A DNA stretch of 64,000 nucleotides from Limanda limanda (GCF_963576545.1 NW_026870402.1:744001-808000); one strand, 5' to 3'. Shown: positions 37,873 through 49,271, numbered from the stretch's first letter. The notes: generated from the sequence alone by a model not told the origin. Numbers and translations are program-made.

Positions 37873-37878
37873 TATAAA
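37873..37878 (+). promoter_or_regulatory. TATA box of promoter module 1, unit 2
   Basis: CTATAAAGG followed by the shared initiator-like CAGTGCAGGACATCAGCTCC. Downstream lie a 16-codon short ORF beginning ATGATGGAAGCG (ATG at 37941) and then the ITIM-coding stretch at 38046. Confidence 0.5.
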
Positions 37879-38045
37879 GGCTGCACTCTGCAGTCTGTCA
37901 GTGCAGGACATCAGCTCCAGTGGGGACACGCGAGCAAAGCGATGATGGAAGCGACACTGATGGGATCGGTCCCAGAATGTCCCCGTGGTTAACTCTTTAG
38001 CTTCAGGGGAGACGAACAGCAAAACAGCAAACACAAACCACCTGA

Positions 38046-38246
38046 ATGGAGCAACCTGAACTGACCTATACTGAAGTTAAAGGAACCAAAAGACATGTTC
38101 CTAACCTGACTCCTCATCCAGAAACAGAAGAAAACTTGGGTTCAACTCAAATGATACCCACCCCCCAAACCGGGCTGGGACATCAACAACAGATCTCAAG
38201 ACACTTTACAAGGAACAGTTCTGACTGGCAGTCTGACTTTTTGTAA
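38046..38246 (+). other. Possible ITIM-bearing exon remnant, unit 2
   Basis: An open frame of 66 codons contains ELTYTEV, which fits the inhibitory motif (I/V/L/S)xYxx(L/V/I). Similar LTYxEV stretches occur in cytoplasmic tails of immune receptors. It lies downstream of promoter module 1 and inside the left palindrome arm. The ATG is an ATG/AGG variant: unit 4 and all right arms read AGG here. The true start or exon boundary is therefore uncertain, and an internal exon beginning after CTGAAG is also possible. There is no transmembrane segment or other domain in the frame. I do not claim a functional gene. Confidence 0.3.
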
Positions 38247-38250
38247 CGTG

Positions 38251-38387
38251 ATGATTTTCACGGAGACTTGGCTCGATCCCGGACTCCGCCATGGTTCCCG
38301 AGGGGGTCTCCCTTCAGCGCCAGGACCGGACAACAAACTCGGGGAAGAGCAAGGGAGGAGGTGTCTGCTGCATGGATAACAATGTGT
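38251..38387 (+). mobile_element. LINE endonuclease fragment, unit 2 (short remnant)
   Basis: Begins with the IFTETWLDPGL coding stretch and continues to GGGVC, then jumps at AATGTGT to the sequence after the fragment. Compared with unit 4 about 430 bp is missing, probably by recombination at a short GTGT match. Confidence 0.7.
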
Positions 38388-39545
38388 TCGGCGTGTACAC
38401 AGCGATCATTGCTGCCGGTCAGAACTGTTCCTTGTAAAGTGTCTTAAGATCTGTTGTTGATGTCCCAGCCCGGTTTGGGGGGTGGGTATCATTTGAGTTG
38501 AACCCATGTTTTCTCCTGTTTCTGGATGAGGAGTGAGTTTAGGAACATGTCTTTTGGTTCCTTTCACTTCAGTATAGATAAGTTCAGGTTGCTCCCTTCA
38601 GGTGGTTTGTGTTTGCTGTTTTGCTGTTCGCCCCCCTGAAGCTAAAGAGTTAACCACGGGGACATTCTGGGACCGATCCCATCAGTGTCGCTTCCATCAT
38701 CGCTTTGCTCGCATGTTCCCAAAGGAGCTGATGTCCTGCGCGGATGCAACTTCCGTCCGTCCGCTCGCTATATTCTATCCGTAGACCGGCGGCGAGGACA
38801 TCGCGTAAAACCCACAGCGCGAGTGTGACGCGGACTGTTACAGTGTAACTTCCGCACTGTAAACAATTGTCACGTGATTTACTTGTCTGTTTATTATTGT
38901 TTTAAATGAAATTCAACATAATCTCAAATACTGTACAATGTAATTTAATGTAATAGCAGCATTATGACAGTCAGTTCCTGAAAATTAAAATCCTCTTTAA
39001 CAAAACCTTGCTTCCCTGTGTTGATGTGATATTGTGAACAACGTATACTGAATGATTACAGTTAATGAAATGCAGCAACTGAAATACTTGCTGATTTTCT
39101 TGATAGAAACAAAGTTGTCTATTACAGATGTAGATTTCAGAACATGACAGTTATCAGTCTGTTCATTACATGTGATAAAAAATGCAATCACACAGCACAT
39201 GTCACCATGTCGGACATGAAGTGTTGTGACCTCAGTGTGTTGATATCAATCCTCTTTCCGCTCCTCTCCTCTGAAGCAGAAGCAGCAGACACCAACACTC
39301 GGCTGTTAGACCCGCTCCGTCTTCCTCTGTCTCTGAGCGTCGCTCTCCAGAGCCGCGGACACGCGCTGGTTCGCTCCGACTGAACATTACGCAGAACCAA
39401 TGCGGATTGAACAGTTTACTTTCGAGAGGCGTCTCTCCAGACACGCCCCCTTTGTGCATCCGACTCTCCAGACACACACCCCTGCGATCTGATTTGCCCA
39501 ATGTGAGTCGAGGGAGGGCCTTATACAAATCCCGAACATTACGAG

Positions 39546-39551
39546 TATAAA
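39546..39551 (+). promoter_or_regulatory. TATA box of Ig copy 2
   Basis: TATAAA 117 bp upstream of the start codon at 39663. The intervening sequence is conserved in all four units. Confidence 0.65.
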
Positions 39552-39662
39552 TGGTTGCACTCTGCAGTTTTATCTGCACAGGACATCAGCTCCAGATCAG
39601 TGAAAATCTTAGCTTGAGAACAGGACCTGCAGCCGGCTCTGCTGCGGACAAAACTCTGGAAA

Positions 39663-40912
39663 ATGGACAAGACTCTGTTCACTTTACTGCTCATTGCCCG
39701 ACTTGTGTCTGGTGGGTTTATTAATCCATGTTCACACTGACACCACATCTGTCCTGAGAGGCATCAGCTCTGTGTGATGTGAACAGGACTAAATGTGTTC
39801 TGTGTTTTCTCAGGTAGATCTCATCCCACATGTTCGAGTCTGTCAGTAACGGTGGAAGAAGGTGAAGACGTGAGTCTTTGGTGTGGACTTGTTGTTCCCT
39901 CGGTCAACTTGAGGAATTACACGGTGGAAGTTACAAGAACTGACCACAGGCAGTTCGTCCTCCTGTATCGAGACAGAAGAGTCCTCCTTGATGTCCAGAT
40001 GGAGCAGTACAGACACAGAACCACACTGGACCTCAGAGGCCTGATCAGTGGAAACGTCTCAGTGCAGATCTCCTCTGTGAAGATGTCTGACAGAGGAGAT
40101 TACACATGTTTGATCCCCAGACTGAAACCCAGGTGCATCATCACCCTGCATGTTGGTAAGGATCCTGAACTCATGCCTGTACAGCACAGTGGACAAACGG
40201 CAGATTGTGAGTGAACGTGTGATGTGAGAAAGTGCTCAACCTGTTTGTATCTCATGTGAAACAGTGGAACAGAGGAACCACGTCAGTGCTGCGCCTCGTC
40301 TGGAGAACAACTCTACTTCCAACCAGCCGGGGAAAGGTATCTGACTTATTATCCACTAGAAAACTGGAGTCGTGCCTTTTATTCACTTTCCACTTCATCC
40401 TCTGTTCTTCTGTGTTTGAGTCCAGAGCAGTAAACCACAGAGAAACTTGCAGAATGAGTCACTGTCATGTTGGTGAAAAGAAGATTCATCTCCTCTCTGT
40501 TTGCCTTCACTCCTGCAGGTGCTGTTGCAGCCATTGTTGTTGCTGTGGTCCTCTGTGTTCTTCTTCCTCTTGGTGCTCTCCTGTTGGTGGACTTCATCAG
40601 ACTGAGAAGTGGAAGAAACAGTAAGTGACCATTTCTGCTCTGTAGCATTTCACTTTCAGTGCATTTACTCCAGTTTAGATGGAGCTTTTAACAAGTGTCT
40701 CAAAACCACTTTCAGGTCTCACAGGGAATTGTGTGACGAGATGCAGAGGACAACAGGACCAAGATCCCTTCACTGGTTACCATGTTGCAACCGGATCGGG
40801 TCCAGTCTACATCCAGGACCTAGTCCAACCGGATGAAAGGAGAGGGACAGGCCCCTGTGAGCTGCGAGCAGAGACGTCCCCTCACTTGGAGCATTACAGA
40901 GAGATTATCTAA
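39663..40912 (+). CDS. Ig copy 2: single V-type Ig domain membrane receptor (butyrophilin/MOG-like)
   Basis: Five exons, all phase 1, with GT-AG introns: 39663-39711 (signal peptide), 39814-40155 (V domain), 40265-40336 (stalk), 40519-40620 (transmembrane), 40716-40912 (tail). The product is 253 residues. A short signal (hydrophobic FTLLLIA) is followed by an Ig V-set with cysteines 40 and 115 and the DRGDYTC signature. The stretch from LLYRD to QYRHRT resembles butyrophilin/MOG domains. The residue expected to be the core tryptophan is Val56. Extra cysteines 23 and 124 could pair. Potential N-glycosylation sites are Asn51, Asn97, Asn145 and Asn146. The transmembrane helix is about 156-178. 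The 75-residue tail has tyrosines 210, 220 and 249 but no canonical ITIM, and ends with a YREI sorting-type motif. This copy has His for Pro61 and Arg for Gly18. Ligand and signalling are unknown. Confidence 0.82.
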
Positions 40913-41245
40913 GTGAATGAAGTTGATGATGAAATGAAACGACTTCTATAACAAATGTTCACTGCTGTTAACACTTTAAAAGTTTGTATTAGATATACGT
41001 GATGAAGTGTCTGCTTAACCTCTGATATTAAAATGTTGAAGCCACAGTTCATGTGATTGAACCGTTTATTTGTTTATCACAAGTACTGAGGACATTGTAC
41101 ATGGACCTTTTCCTTATAAATCAAACAGGACACTTTGGTGGATTAAGGTTTTCAGTCATCAAATGTTATCTTTCTGACCCTGAAATCGAGGTGTTTGTTA
41201 GTGAGGTGGAGGTGGAGAACCATATGGGACAGCAGTGATGTCAGT

Positions 41246-41251
41246 AATAAA
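41246..41251 (+). terminator. Polyadenylation signal of Ig copy 2
   Basis: AATAAA 334 bp after the stop codon. The 3' untranslated region is conserved between copies. Confidence 0.6.
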
Positions 41252-41926
41252 GAAAATACACTGGTCCTCTGCCGCTGCTGTGGATAACAGAATGTGTGAG
41301 ATCAGAAATCGCTGAACCCTCGCTTCCTCCTCGTCCGCAGTCACACATCGAGCAGAACCCCGCACCAGTGTCACGGCAGTATTTATTTATTTAGAGCATC
41401 GGATCGATTCCTACACATCAGTGGATCCTCACCTCCTCTGGGATATAATTTGGAAAGTTTCTTCATTTCATGAAAGTAATCTCCTGTGCGCTCTGTGCAC
41501 TGTGCGCCTGATGGCACAGTCCCGTTCACTGCAGGGATTCGATGATACACGCACAGTGTTATAAGATATAATTAATAAAACCTATTAATGACTCGGCTCT
41601 GTAACTCCGCTGTTAAATGGAATCTGAACGTAATTTGCTGTAAGTTGTTTCATATATGTTTATATAAAAAGGTGCGTTTGGAACAGATATTGTTTGCGAG
41701 AAAAAATAAGCTGTTGGTTTTAATGTAAATGATGAATTGGATCAATAATCTGCTTCAGTTCATCACCTCACGTCTGCGTAATGTTCGGTCGGAGCGAACC
41801 AGCGCGTGTCCGCGGCTCTGGAGAGCGACGCTCAGAGACAGAGGAAGACGGAGCGGGTCTAACAGCCGAGTGTTGGTGTCTGCTGCTCCTGCTTCAGAGG
41901 AGAGGAGCGGAAAGAGGATTGATATC

Positions 41927-42148
41927 TGTTGAGTGAGCAATGCCATGTTATATAGCACAGGTAATGATGTCACGGAGCATGTTGTGCCTGCGTGCACTTG
42001 TAACCTGTTGCGCATGCGCTTAATAAACGGTCTCGTGTTCCCAGACCAAGAGAGAAGAAGGTGCTCTGATTTTTCCTCCCGTGATAATTAGTTAACCAAT
42101 CTGGTGACTGCAAACGGATAGACCGCTGCAGAGATGTCCACCGCAACA
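41927..42148 (+). mobile_element. Solo LTR, unit 3
   Basis: The same 222-bp LTR at the same site, with ATATC duplications at 41922-41926 and 42149-42153. Shared by descent with unit 2. Confidence 0.85.
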
Positions 42149-42782
42149 ATATCAACACACTGAGGTCACAACACTTCATGTCGGACATGGTGACACGTGC
42201 TGAGAGACTGACGCGGGGAGCACAGAGAAAAGAGACTATAATGATTGCATTTGAAAGAAAGGTGTCTCCACAGTAGGTCGACTTCGGATTCAGGAAACAT
42301 AGAATTCGGGAGTTCGTACCACACCGGGCTGGAACATCACCAACAGATGTTACGACACGTTACACGGATCCGTTCTGACCGGCAGTCTGACTGGCAGCAG
42401 TGCGCGTCCCGCCGGGTTCACGCCCGCTCTCATGTAACTCAGTGGCGCTGTTCACTTCGGCTGTGATCGCGCTCAGCACCTATGCTTTCCGCGTCAGGTC
42501 TTTTCTCTTCGGGTTGTCGCCAGATGCGGAAGCGTCGCGTAACTCTGTGACGCACAGCAGCCGGGCTGTTCACATGAGACTTTGCATCGCTCCGCGCCCG
42601 TCAGCCCGTGATTCTGCTTTCTCCGCGGGTTGTATATGCTCCGTTCAATGTAGGGGTTCGGGGTAAATGATGATGGTCTTCACAGCACCCCCCCCCCCCC
42701 TCTCTTTCTCTGTCTGTCTGCTTGTGTGCTTGTAGTGGGGGGGCGGAGGACACATTTAATCATGTGAGGGGGAAAACTCGGG

Positions 42783-42794
42783 GAAATTGAAACT
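42783..42794 (+). promoter_or_regulatory. ISRE-like site, unit 3
   Basis: Same 12-base match to the ISRE consensus, unchanged from unit 2. Confidence 0.4.
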
Positions 42795-43689
42795 CCAGAA
42801 GAACAGCAGGGAACGCTAAAATACGGGACACATATTTGATAATTTATTTGTAATATGTCATTGATATCGTTTAAATTAATTTCCCAGTGCGTTTCCCCGA
42901 GCGATGCGCAGCCCCGAGCGAACCTGGTCGCCTCCTTTCCGCTCCCATGTTACTCAGATCAGATGTGATGTTCACATCGTCGCGATGCGCCGCCTGTCGC
43001 AGAGGGTTCCAACACAGTTGAACAGTTTACTTTTGATATTTGTCGGTCCACCGCTGAATGGTGCGAGTCACCGGTCTGTCACGTTTGAGTTTCTGCCTCT
43101 AGGAAGGTGGGCAAAACTGAAGTGATCTGATTTGCCGAATGTGGGTCGAGGGAGGGCCTTATACAAATCCCGGTGATTGTAAATCCCAAACATTATGAGG
43201 ATAAAAGGTTGCACTCGCTTCCTCCTCGTCCGCAGTATTTATTTATTTAGAGCATCGGATCGATTCCCTCACATCAGTGGATCCTCACCTCCTCTGGGAT
43301 ATTAATTGCAAAGTTTCTTCATTTCTTGGAAGTGAACTCCTGTGCGCTCTGTGCACTGTGCGCCTGATGGCACAGCCCCTGAAGCAGAAGCAACAGACAC
43401 CAACACTCGGCTGTTAGACCCGCTCCGTCTTCCTCTGTCTCTGAGCGTCGCTCTCCAGAGCCGCGGACACGCGCTGGTTCGCTCCGACCGAACATTACGC
43501 AGAACCACTGCGGTTTGAACAGTTTACTTACGAGAGGCGTCTCTCCAGACACGCCCCTTTGTGCATCCGGCTCTCCAGACACGCCCCTTTGTGCATCGGC
43601 TCTCAGAATCGTTATCCAGCGATTGGATTCGGCGGCAATTAGCAAAATGGTAGGTGTAAATCCCGATCATGACACGCTCCCTCTACGAC

Positions 43690-43695
43690 TATAAA
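43690..43695 (+). promoter_or_regulatory. TATA box of promoter module 1, unit 3
   Basis: Same module as in unit 2, including the downstream CAGTGCAGGACATCAGCTCC. Confidence 0.5.
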
Positions 43696-43862
43696 GGCTG
43701 CACTCTGCAGTCTGTCAGTGCAGGACATCAGCTCCAGTGGGGACACGCGAGCAAAGCGATGATGGAAGCGACACTGATGGGATCGGTCCCAGAATGTCCC
43801 CGTGGTTAACTCTTTAGCTTCAGGGGAGACGAACAGCAAAACAGCAAACACAAACCACCTGA

Positions 43863-44063
43863 ATGGAGCAACCTGAACTGACCTATACTGAAGTTAAAGG
43901 AACCAAAAGACATGTTCCTAACCTGACTCCTCATCCAGAAACAGAAGAAAACTTGGGTTCAACTCAAATGATACCCACCCCCCAAACCGGGCTGGGACAT
44001 CAACAACAGATCTCAAGACACTTTACAAGGAACAGTTCTGACTGGCAGTCTGACTTTTTGTAA
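43863..44063 (+). other. Possible ITIM-bearing exon remnant, unit 3
   Basis: Same 66-codon frame as in unit 2, with the same ELTYTEV motif and ATG. The equivalent frame in unit 4 (near 49446) lacks the ATG, and unit 1 has lost this region. Confidence 0.3.
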
Positions 44064-44067
44064 CGTG

Positions 44068-44204
44068 ATGATTTTCACGGAGACTTGGCTCGATCCCGGA
44101 CTCCGCCATGGTTCCCGAGGGGGTCTCCCTTCAGCGCCAGGACCGGACAACAAACTCGGGGAAGAGCAAGGGAGGAGGTGTCTGCTGCATGGATAACAAT
44201 GTGT
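44068..44204 (+). mobile_element. LINE endonuclease fragment, unit 3 (short remnant)
   Basis: Same truncated fragment and same deletion junction as in unit 2, so the deletion predates the unit 2/3 duplication. Confidence 0.7.
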
Positions 44205-45351
44205 TCGGCGTGTACACAGCGATCATTGCTGCCGGTCAGAACTGTTCCTTGTAAAGTGTCTTAAGATCTGTTGTTGATGTCCCAGCCCGGTTTGGGGGGT
44301 GGGTATCATTTGAGTTGAACCCATGTTTTCTCCTGTCTCTGGATGAGGAGTGAGTTTAGGAACATGTCTTTTGGTTCCTTTCACTTCAGTATAGATAAGT
44401 TCAGGTTGCTCCCTTCAGGTGGTTTGTGTTTGCTGTTTTGCTGTTCGCCCCCCTGAAGCTAAAGAGTTAACCACGGGGACATTCTGGGACCGATCCCATC
44501 AGTGTCGCTTCCATCATCGCTTTGCTCGCATGTTCCCAAAGGAGCTGATGTCCTGCGCGGATGCAACTTCCGTCCGTCCGCTATCCGTAGACCGGCGGCG
44601 AGGACATCGCGTAAAACCCACAGCGCGAGTGTGACGCGGACTGTTACAGTGTAACTTCCGCACTGTAAACAATTGTCACGTGATTTACTTGTCTGTTTAT
44701 TATTGTTTTAAATGAAATTCAACATAATCTCAAATACTGTACAATGTAATTTAATGTAATAGCAGCATGATGACAGTCAGTTCCTGAAAATTAAAATCCT
44801 CTTTAACAAAACCTTGCTTCCCTGTGTTGATGTGATATTGTGAACAACGTATACTGAATGATTACAGTTAATGAAATGCAGCAACTGAAATACTTGCTGA
44901 TTTTCTTGATAGAAACAAAGTTGTCTATTACAGATGTAGATTTCAGAACATGACAGTTATCAGTCTGTTCATTACATGTGATAAAAAATGCAATCACACA
45001 GCACATGTCACCATGTCGGACATGAAGTGTTGTGACCTCAGTGTGTTGATATCAATCCTCTTTCCGCTCCTCTCCTCTGAAGCAGAAGCAGCAGACACCA
45101 ACACTCGGCTGTTAGACCCGCTCCGTCTTCCTCTGTCTCTGAGCGTCGCTCTCCAGAGCCGCGGACACGCGCTGGTTCGCTCCGACTGAACATTACGCAG
45201 AACCAATGCGGATTGAACAGTTTACTTTCGAGAGGCGTCTCTCCAGACACGCCCCCTTTGTGCATCCGACTCTCCAGACACACACCCCTGCGATCTGATT
45301 TGCCCAATGTGAGTCGAGGGAGGGCCTTATACAAATCCCGAACATTACGAG

Positions 45352-45357
45352 TATAAA
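45352..45357 (+). promoter_or_regulatory. TATA box of Ig copy 3
   Basis: TATAAA 117 bp upstream of the start codon at 45469, same context as copy 2. Confidence 0.65.
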
Positions 45358-45468
45358 TGGTTGCACTCTGCAGTTTTATCTGCACAGGACATCAGCTCCA
45401 GATCAGTGAAAATCTTAGCTTGAGAACAGGACCTGCAGCCGGCTCTGCTGCGGACAAAACTCTGGAAA

Positions 45469-46718
45469 ATGGACAAGACTCTGTTCACTTTACTGCTCAT
45501 TGCCCGACTTGTGTCTGGTGGGTTTATTAATCCATGTTCACACTGACACCACATCTGTCCTGAGAGGCATCAGCTCTGTGTGATGTGAACAGGACTAAAT
45601 GTGTTCTGTGTTTTCTCAGGTGGATCTCATCCCACATGTTCGAGTCTGTCAGTAACGGTGGAAGAAGGTGAAGACGTGAGTCTTTGGTGTGGACTTGTTG
45701 TTCCCTCGGTCAACTTGAGGAATTACACGGTGGAAGTTACAAGAACTGACCCCAGGCAGTTCGTCCTCCTGTATCGAGACAGAAGAGTCCTCCTTGATGT
45801 CCAGATGGAGCAGTACAGACACAGAACCACACTGGACCTCAGAGGCCTGATCAGTGGAAACGTCTCAGTGCAGATCTCCTCTGTGAAGATGTCTGACAGA
45901 GGAGATTACACATGTTTGATCCCCAGACTGAAACCCAGGTGCATCATCACCCTGCATGTTGGTAAGGATCCTGAACTCATGCCTGTACGGCACAGTGGAC
46001 AAACGGCAGATTGTGAGTGAACGTGTGATGTGAGAAAGTGCTCAACCTGTTTGTATCTCATGTGAAACAGTGGAACAGAGGAACCACGTCAGTGCTGCGC
46101 CTCGTCTGGAGAACAACTCTACTTCCAACCAGCCGGGGAAAGGTATCTGACTTATTATCCACTAGAAAACTGGAGTCGTGCCTTTTATTCACTTTCCACT
46201 TCATCCTCTGTTCTTCTGTGTTTGAGTCCAGAGCAGTAAACCACAGAGGAACTTGCAGAATGAGTCACTGTCATGTTGGTGAAAAGAAGATTCATCTCCT
46301 CTCTGTTTGCCTTCACTCCTGCAGGTGCTGTTGCAGCCATTGTTGTTGCTGTGGTCCTCTGTGTTCTTCTTCCTCTTGGTGCTCTCCTGTTGGTGGACTT
46401 CATCAGACTGAGAAGTGGAAGAAACAGTAAGTGACCATTTCTGCTCTGTAGCATTTCACTTTCAGTGCATTTACTCCAGTTTAGATGGAGCTTTTAACAA
46501 GTGTCTCAAAACCACTTTCAGGTCTCACAGGGAATTGTGTGACGAGATGCAGAGGACAACAGGACCAAGATCCCTTCACTGGTTACCATGTTGCAACCGG
46601 ATCGGGTCCAGTCTACATCCAGGACCTAGTCCAACCGGATGAAAGGAGAGGGACAGGCCCCTGTGAGCTGCGAGCAGAGACGTCCCCTCACTTGGAGCAT
46701 TACAGAGAGATTATCTAA
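45469..46718 (+). CDS. Ig copy 3: single V-type Ig domain membrane receptor (butyrophilin/MOG-like)
   Basis: Exons 45469-45517, 45620-45961, 46071-46142, 46325-46426 and 46522-46718. All splice sites and reading phases match copy 2, and the product is again 253 residues. It has the common form of the V domain (Gly18, Pro61). It shares the Val56 substitution and the additional cysteine pair with all copies. The 5' flank has the TATA box at 45352 and the 3' flank the AATAAA at 47052. The membrane topology (signal peptide, outside V domain, short serine/asparagine stalk, one helix, tail) suggests a cell-surface receptor or counter-receptor in immune cells. This is inference from the family, not shown by the sequence. 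Confidence 0.82.
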
Positions 46719-47051
46719 GTGAATGAAGTTGATGATGAAATGAAACGACTTCTATAACAAATGTTCACTGCTGTTAACACTTTAAAAGTTTGTATTAGAT
46801 ATACGTGATGAAGTGTCTGCTTAACCTCTGATATTAAAATGTTGAAGCCACAGTTCATGTGATTGAACCGTTTATTTGTTTATCACAAGCACTGAGGACA
46901 TTGTACATGGACCTTTTCCTTATAAATCAAACAGGACACTTTGGTGGATTAAGGTTTTCAGTCATCAAATGTTATCTTTCTAACCCTGAAATCGAGGTGT
47001 TTGTTAGTGAGGTGGAGGTGGAGAACCATATGGGACAGCAGTGATGTCAGT

Positions 47052-47057
47052 AATAAA
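47052..47057 (+). terminator. Polyadenylation signal of Ig copy 3
   Basis: AATAAA in the same relative position as in copy 2. Confidence 0.6.
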
Positions 47058-48363
47058 GAAAATACACTGGTCCTCTGCCGCTGCTGTGGATAACAGAATG
47101 TGTGAGATCAGAAATCGCTGAACCCTCGCTTCCTCCTCGTCCGCAGTCACACATCGAGCAGAACCCCGCACCAGTGTCACGGCAGTATTTATTTATTTAG
47201 AGCATCGGATCGATTCCCTCACATCAGTGGATCCTCACCTACTCTGGGATATAATTTGGAAAGTTTCTTCATTTCATGAAAGTAATCTCCTGTGCGCTCT
47301 GTGCACTGTGCGCCTGATGGCACAGTCCCGTTCACTGCAGGGATTCGATGATACACGCACAGTGTTATAAGATATAATTAATAAAACCTATAAATGACTC
47401 GGCTCTGTAACTCCGCTGTTAAATGGAATCTGAACGTAATTTGCTGTAAGTTGTTTCATATATTTTTATATAAAAAGGTGCGTGTGGAACAGATATTGTT
47501 TGCGAGAAAAACTAAGCTGTTGGTTTTAATGTAAATGATGAATTGGATCAATAATCTGCTTCAGTTCATCACCTCACGTCTGCGTAATGTTCGGTCGGAG
47601 CGAACAAGCGCGTGTCCGCGGCTCTGGAGAGCGACGCTCAGAGACAGAGGAAGACGGAGCGGGTCTAACAGCCGAGTGTTGGTGTCTGCTGCTTCTGCTT
47701 CAGAGGAGAGGAGCGGAAAGAGGATTGATATCAACACACTGAGGTCACAACACTTCATGTCGGACATGGTGACACGTGCTGAGAGACTGACACGGGGAGC
47801 ACAGAGAAAAGAGACTATAATGATTGCATTTGAAAGAAAGGTGTCTCCACAGGAGGTCGACTTTGGATTCGTGAAATATAGAATTCGGGAGTTCGTACCA
47901 CACCGGGCTGGAACATCACCAACAGATGTTACGACACGTTACACGGATCCGTTCTGACCGGCAGTCTGACTGGCAGCAGTGCGCGTCACGCCGGGTTCAC
48001 GCCCGCTCTCATGTAACTCAGTGGCGCTGTTCACTTCGGCTGTTATCGCGCTCAGCACCGATGCTTTCCGCGTCAGGTCTTTTCTCTTCGGGTTGTCGCC
48101 AGATGCGGAAGTGTCGCGTAACTCTGTGACGCACAGCAGCCGGGCTGTTCACATGAGACTTTGCATTGCTCCGCGCCCGTCAGCCCGTGATTCTGCTTTC
48201 TCCGCGGGTTGTATATACTCCGTTCAATGTAGGGGTTCGGGGTAAATGATGATGGTCTTCATAGCACCCTCCCCACCCCCCTCTCTTTCTCTGTCTGTCT
48301 GCTTGTGTGCTTGTAGTGGGGGGGAGGAGGAAACATTTAATCATGTGAGGGGGAAAACTCGGG

Positions 48364-48375
48364 GAAATTGAAACT
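48364..48375 (+). promoter_or_regulatory. ISRE-like site, unit 4
   Basis: Same 12-base match, although bases nearby (AGGAAACATT for AGGACACATT) have changed. Confidence 0.4.
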
Positions 48376-49271
48376 CCAGAAGAACAGCAGGGAACGCTTA
48401 AATACGGGACACATATTTGATAATTTATTTATAATATGTCATTGATATCGTTTAAATTAATTTCCCAGTGTGTTTTCCCGAGCGATGCGCAGCCCTGAGC
48501 GAACCTGGTCGCCTCCTTTCCGCTCCCATGTTACTCAGATCAGATGTGATGTTCACATCGTCGCGATGCGCCGCCTGTCGCAGAGGGTTCCAACACAGTT
48601 GAACACTTTACTTTTGATATTTGTCGGTCCACCGCTGAATGGTGCGAGTCACCGGTCTGTCACGTTTGAGTTTCTGCCTCTAGGAAGGTGGGCAAAACTG
48701 AAGTGATCTGATTTGCCGAATGTGGGTCGAGGGAGGGCCTTATACAAATCCCGGTGATTGTAAATCCCAAACATTATGAGGATAAAAGGTTGCACTCGCT
48801 TCCTCCTCGTCCGCAGTATTTATTTATTTAGAGCATCGGATCGATTCCCTCACATCAGTGGATCCTCACCTCCTCTGGGATATAAATTGCAAAGTTTCTT
48901 CATTTCTTGGAATTGAACTCCTGTGCGCTCTGTGCACTGTGCGCCTGATGGCACAGCCCCTGAAGCATAAGCAACAGACACCAACACTCGGCTGTTAGAC
49001 CCGCTCCGTCTTCCTCTGTCTCTGAGCGTCGCTCTCCAGAGCCGCGGACACGCGCTGGTTAGCTCCGACCGAACATTACGCAGAACCAATGCGGTTTGAA
49101 CAGTTTTCTTTCGAGAGGCGTCTCTCCAGACACGCCCCTTTGTGCATCCGGCTCTCCAGACACGCCCCTTTGTGCATCGGCTCTCAGAATCGTTATCCAG
49201 CGATTGGATCCGGCGGGCAATTAGCAAAATGGGAGGTGTAAATCCCGATCTTGACACGCTCCCTCTACGAC

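Larger units (their letters stand above)
37902..38741. repeat. Large inverted repeat (palindrome), unit 2
   Basis: The left arm 37902-38228 and right arm 38415-38741 are imperfect reverse complements of ~327 bp. For example CATGTTCCTAACCTGACTCC on the left matches GGAGTGAGTTTAGGAACATG on the right. The ~186-bp spacer contains the LINE remnant. The left arm carries the ITIM-coding stretch and the right arm a reverse-strand version of it. The outer ends carry GCAGGACATCAGCTCC, part of promoter module 1. Confidence 0.85.
35751..41567. repeat. Ig array unit 2 (5817 bp)
   Basis: Complete unit: solo LTR (36110), ISRE-like site (36966), TATA module 1 (37873), palindrome arms (37902-38741), AT-rich spacer (38860-39180), TATA module 2 (39546) and intact Ig gene 2. 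The gene's 3' flank, with the GCATCGGATCGATTCC sequence, is repeated directly near 37434, so the unit itself contains older internal duplications. Confidence 0.88.
43719..44558. repeat. Large inverted repeat (palindrome), unit 3
   Basis: Same arms and spacer as in unit 2 (offset 5817 bp). Confidence 0.85.
41568..47373. repeat. Ig array unit 3 (5806 bp)
   Basis: Closest relative of unit 2: same solo LTR position, same LINE deletion, same C-tract type. It differs by a small deletion near 44580 (CCGCTATCCGTAG where the others have an extra CGCTTTATTCT-like stretch). This accounts for the 11-bp length difference. Confidence 0.88.

Noticed and set aside
40716..40912. ITIM in the Ig receptor tail (PVYIQD or EHYREI)
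   Set aside because: The residue two before each tyrosine (Pro, Glu) and the +3 position of the first (Asp) do not fit the consensus.
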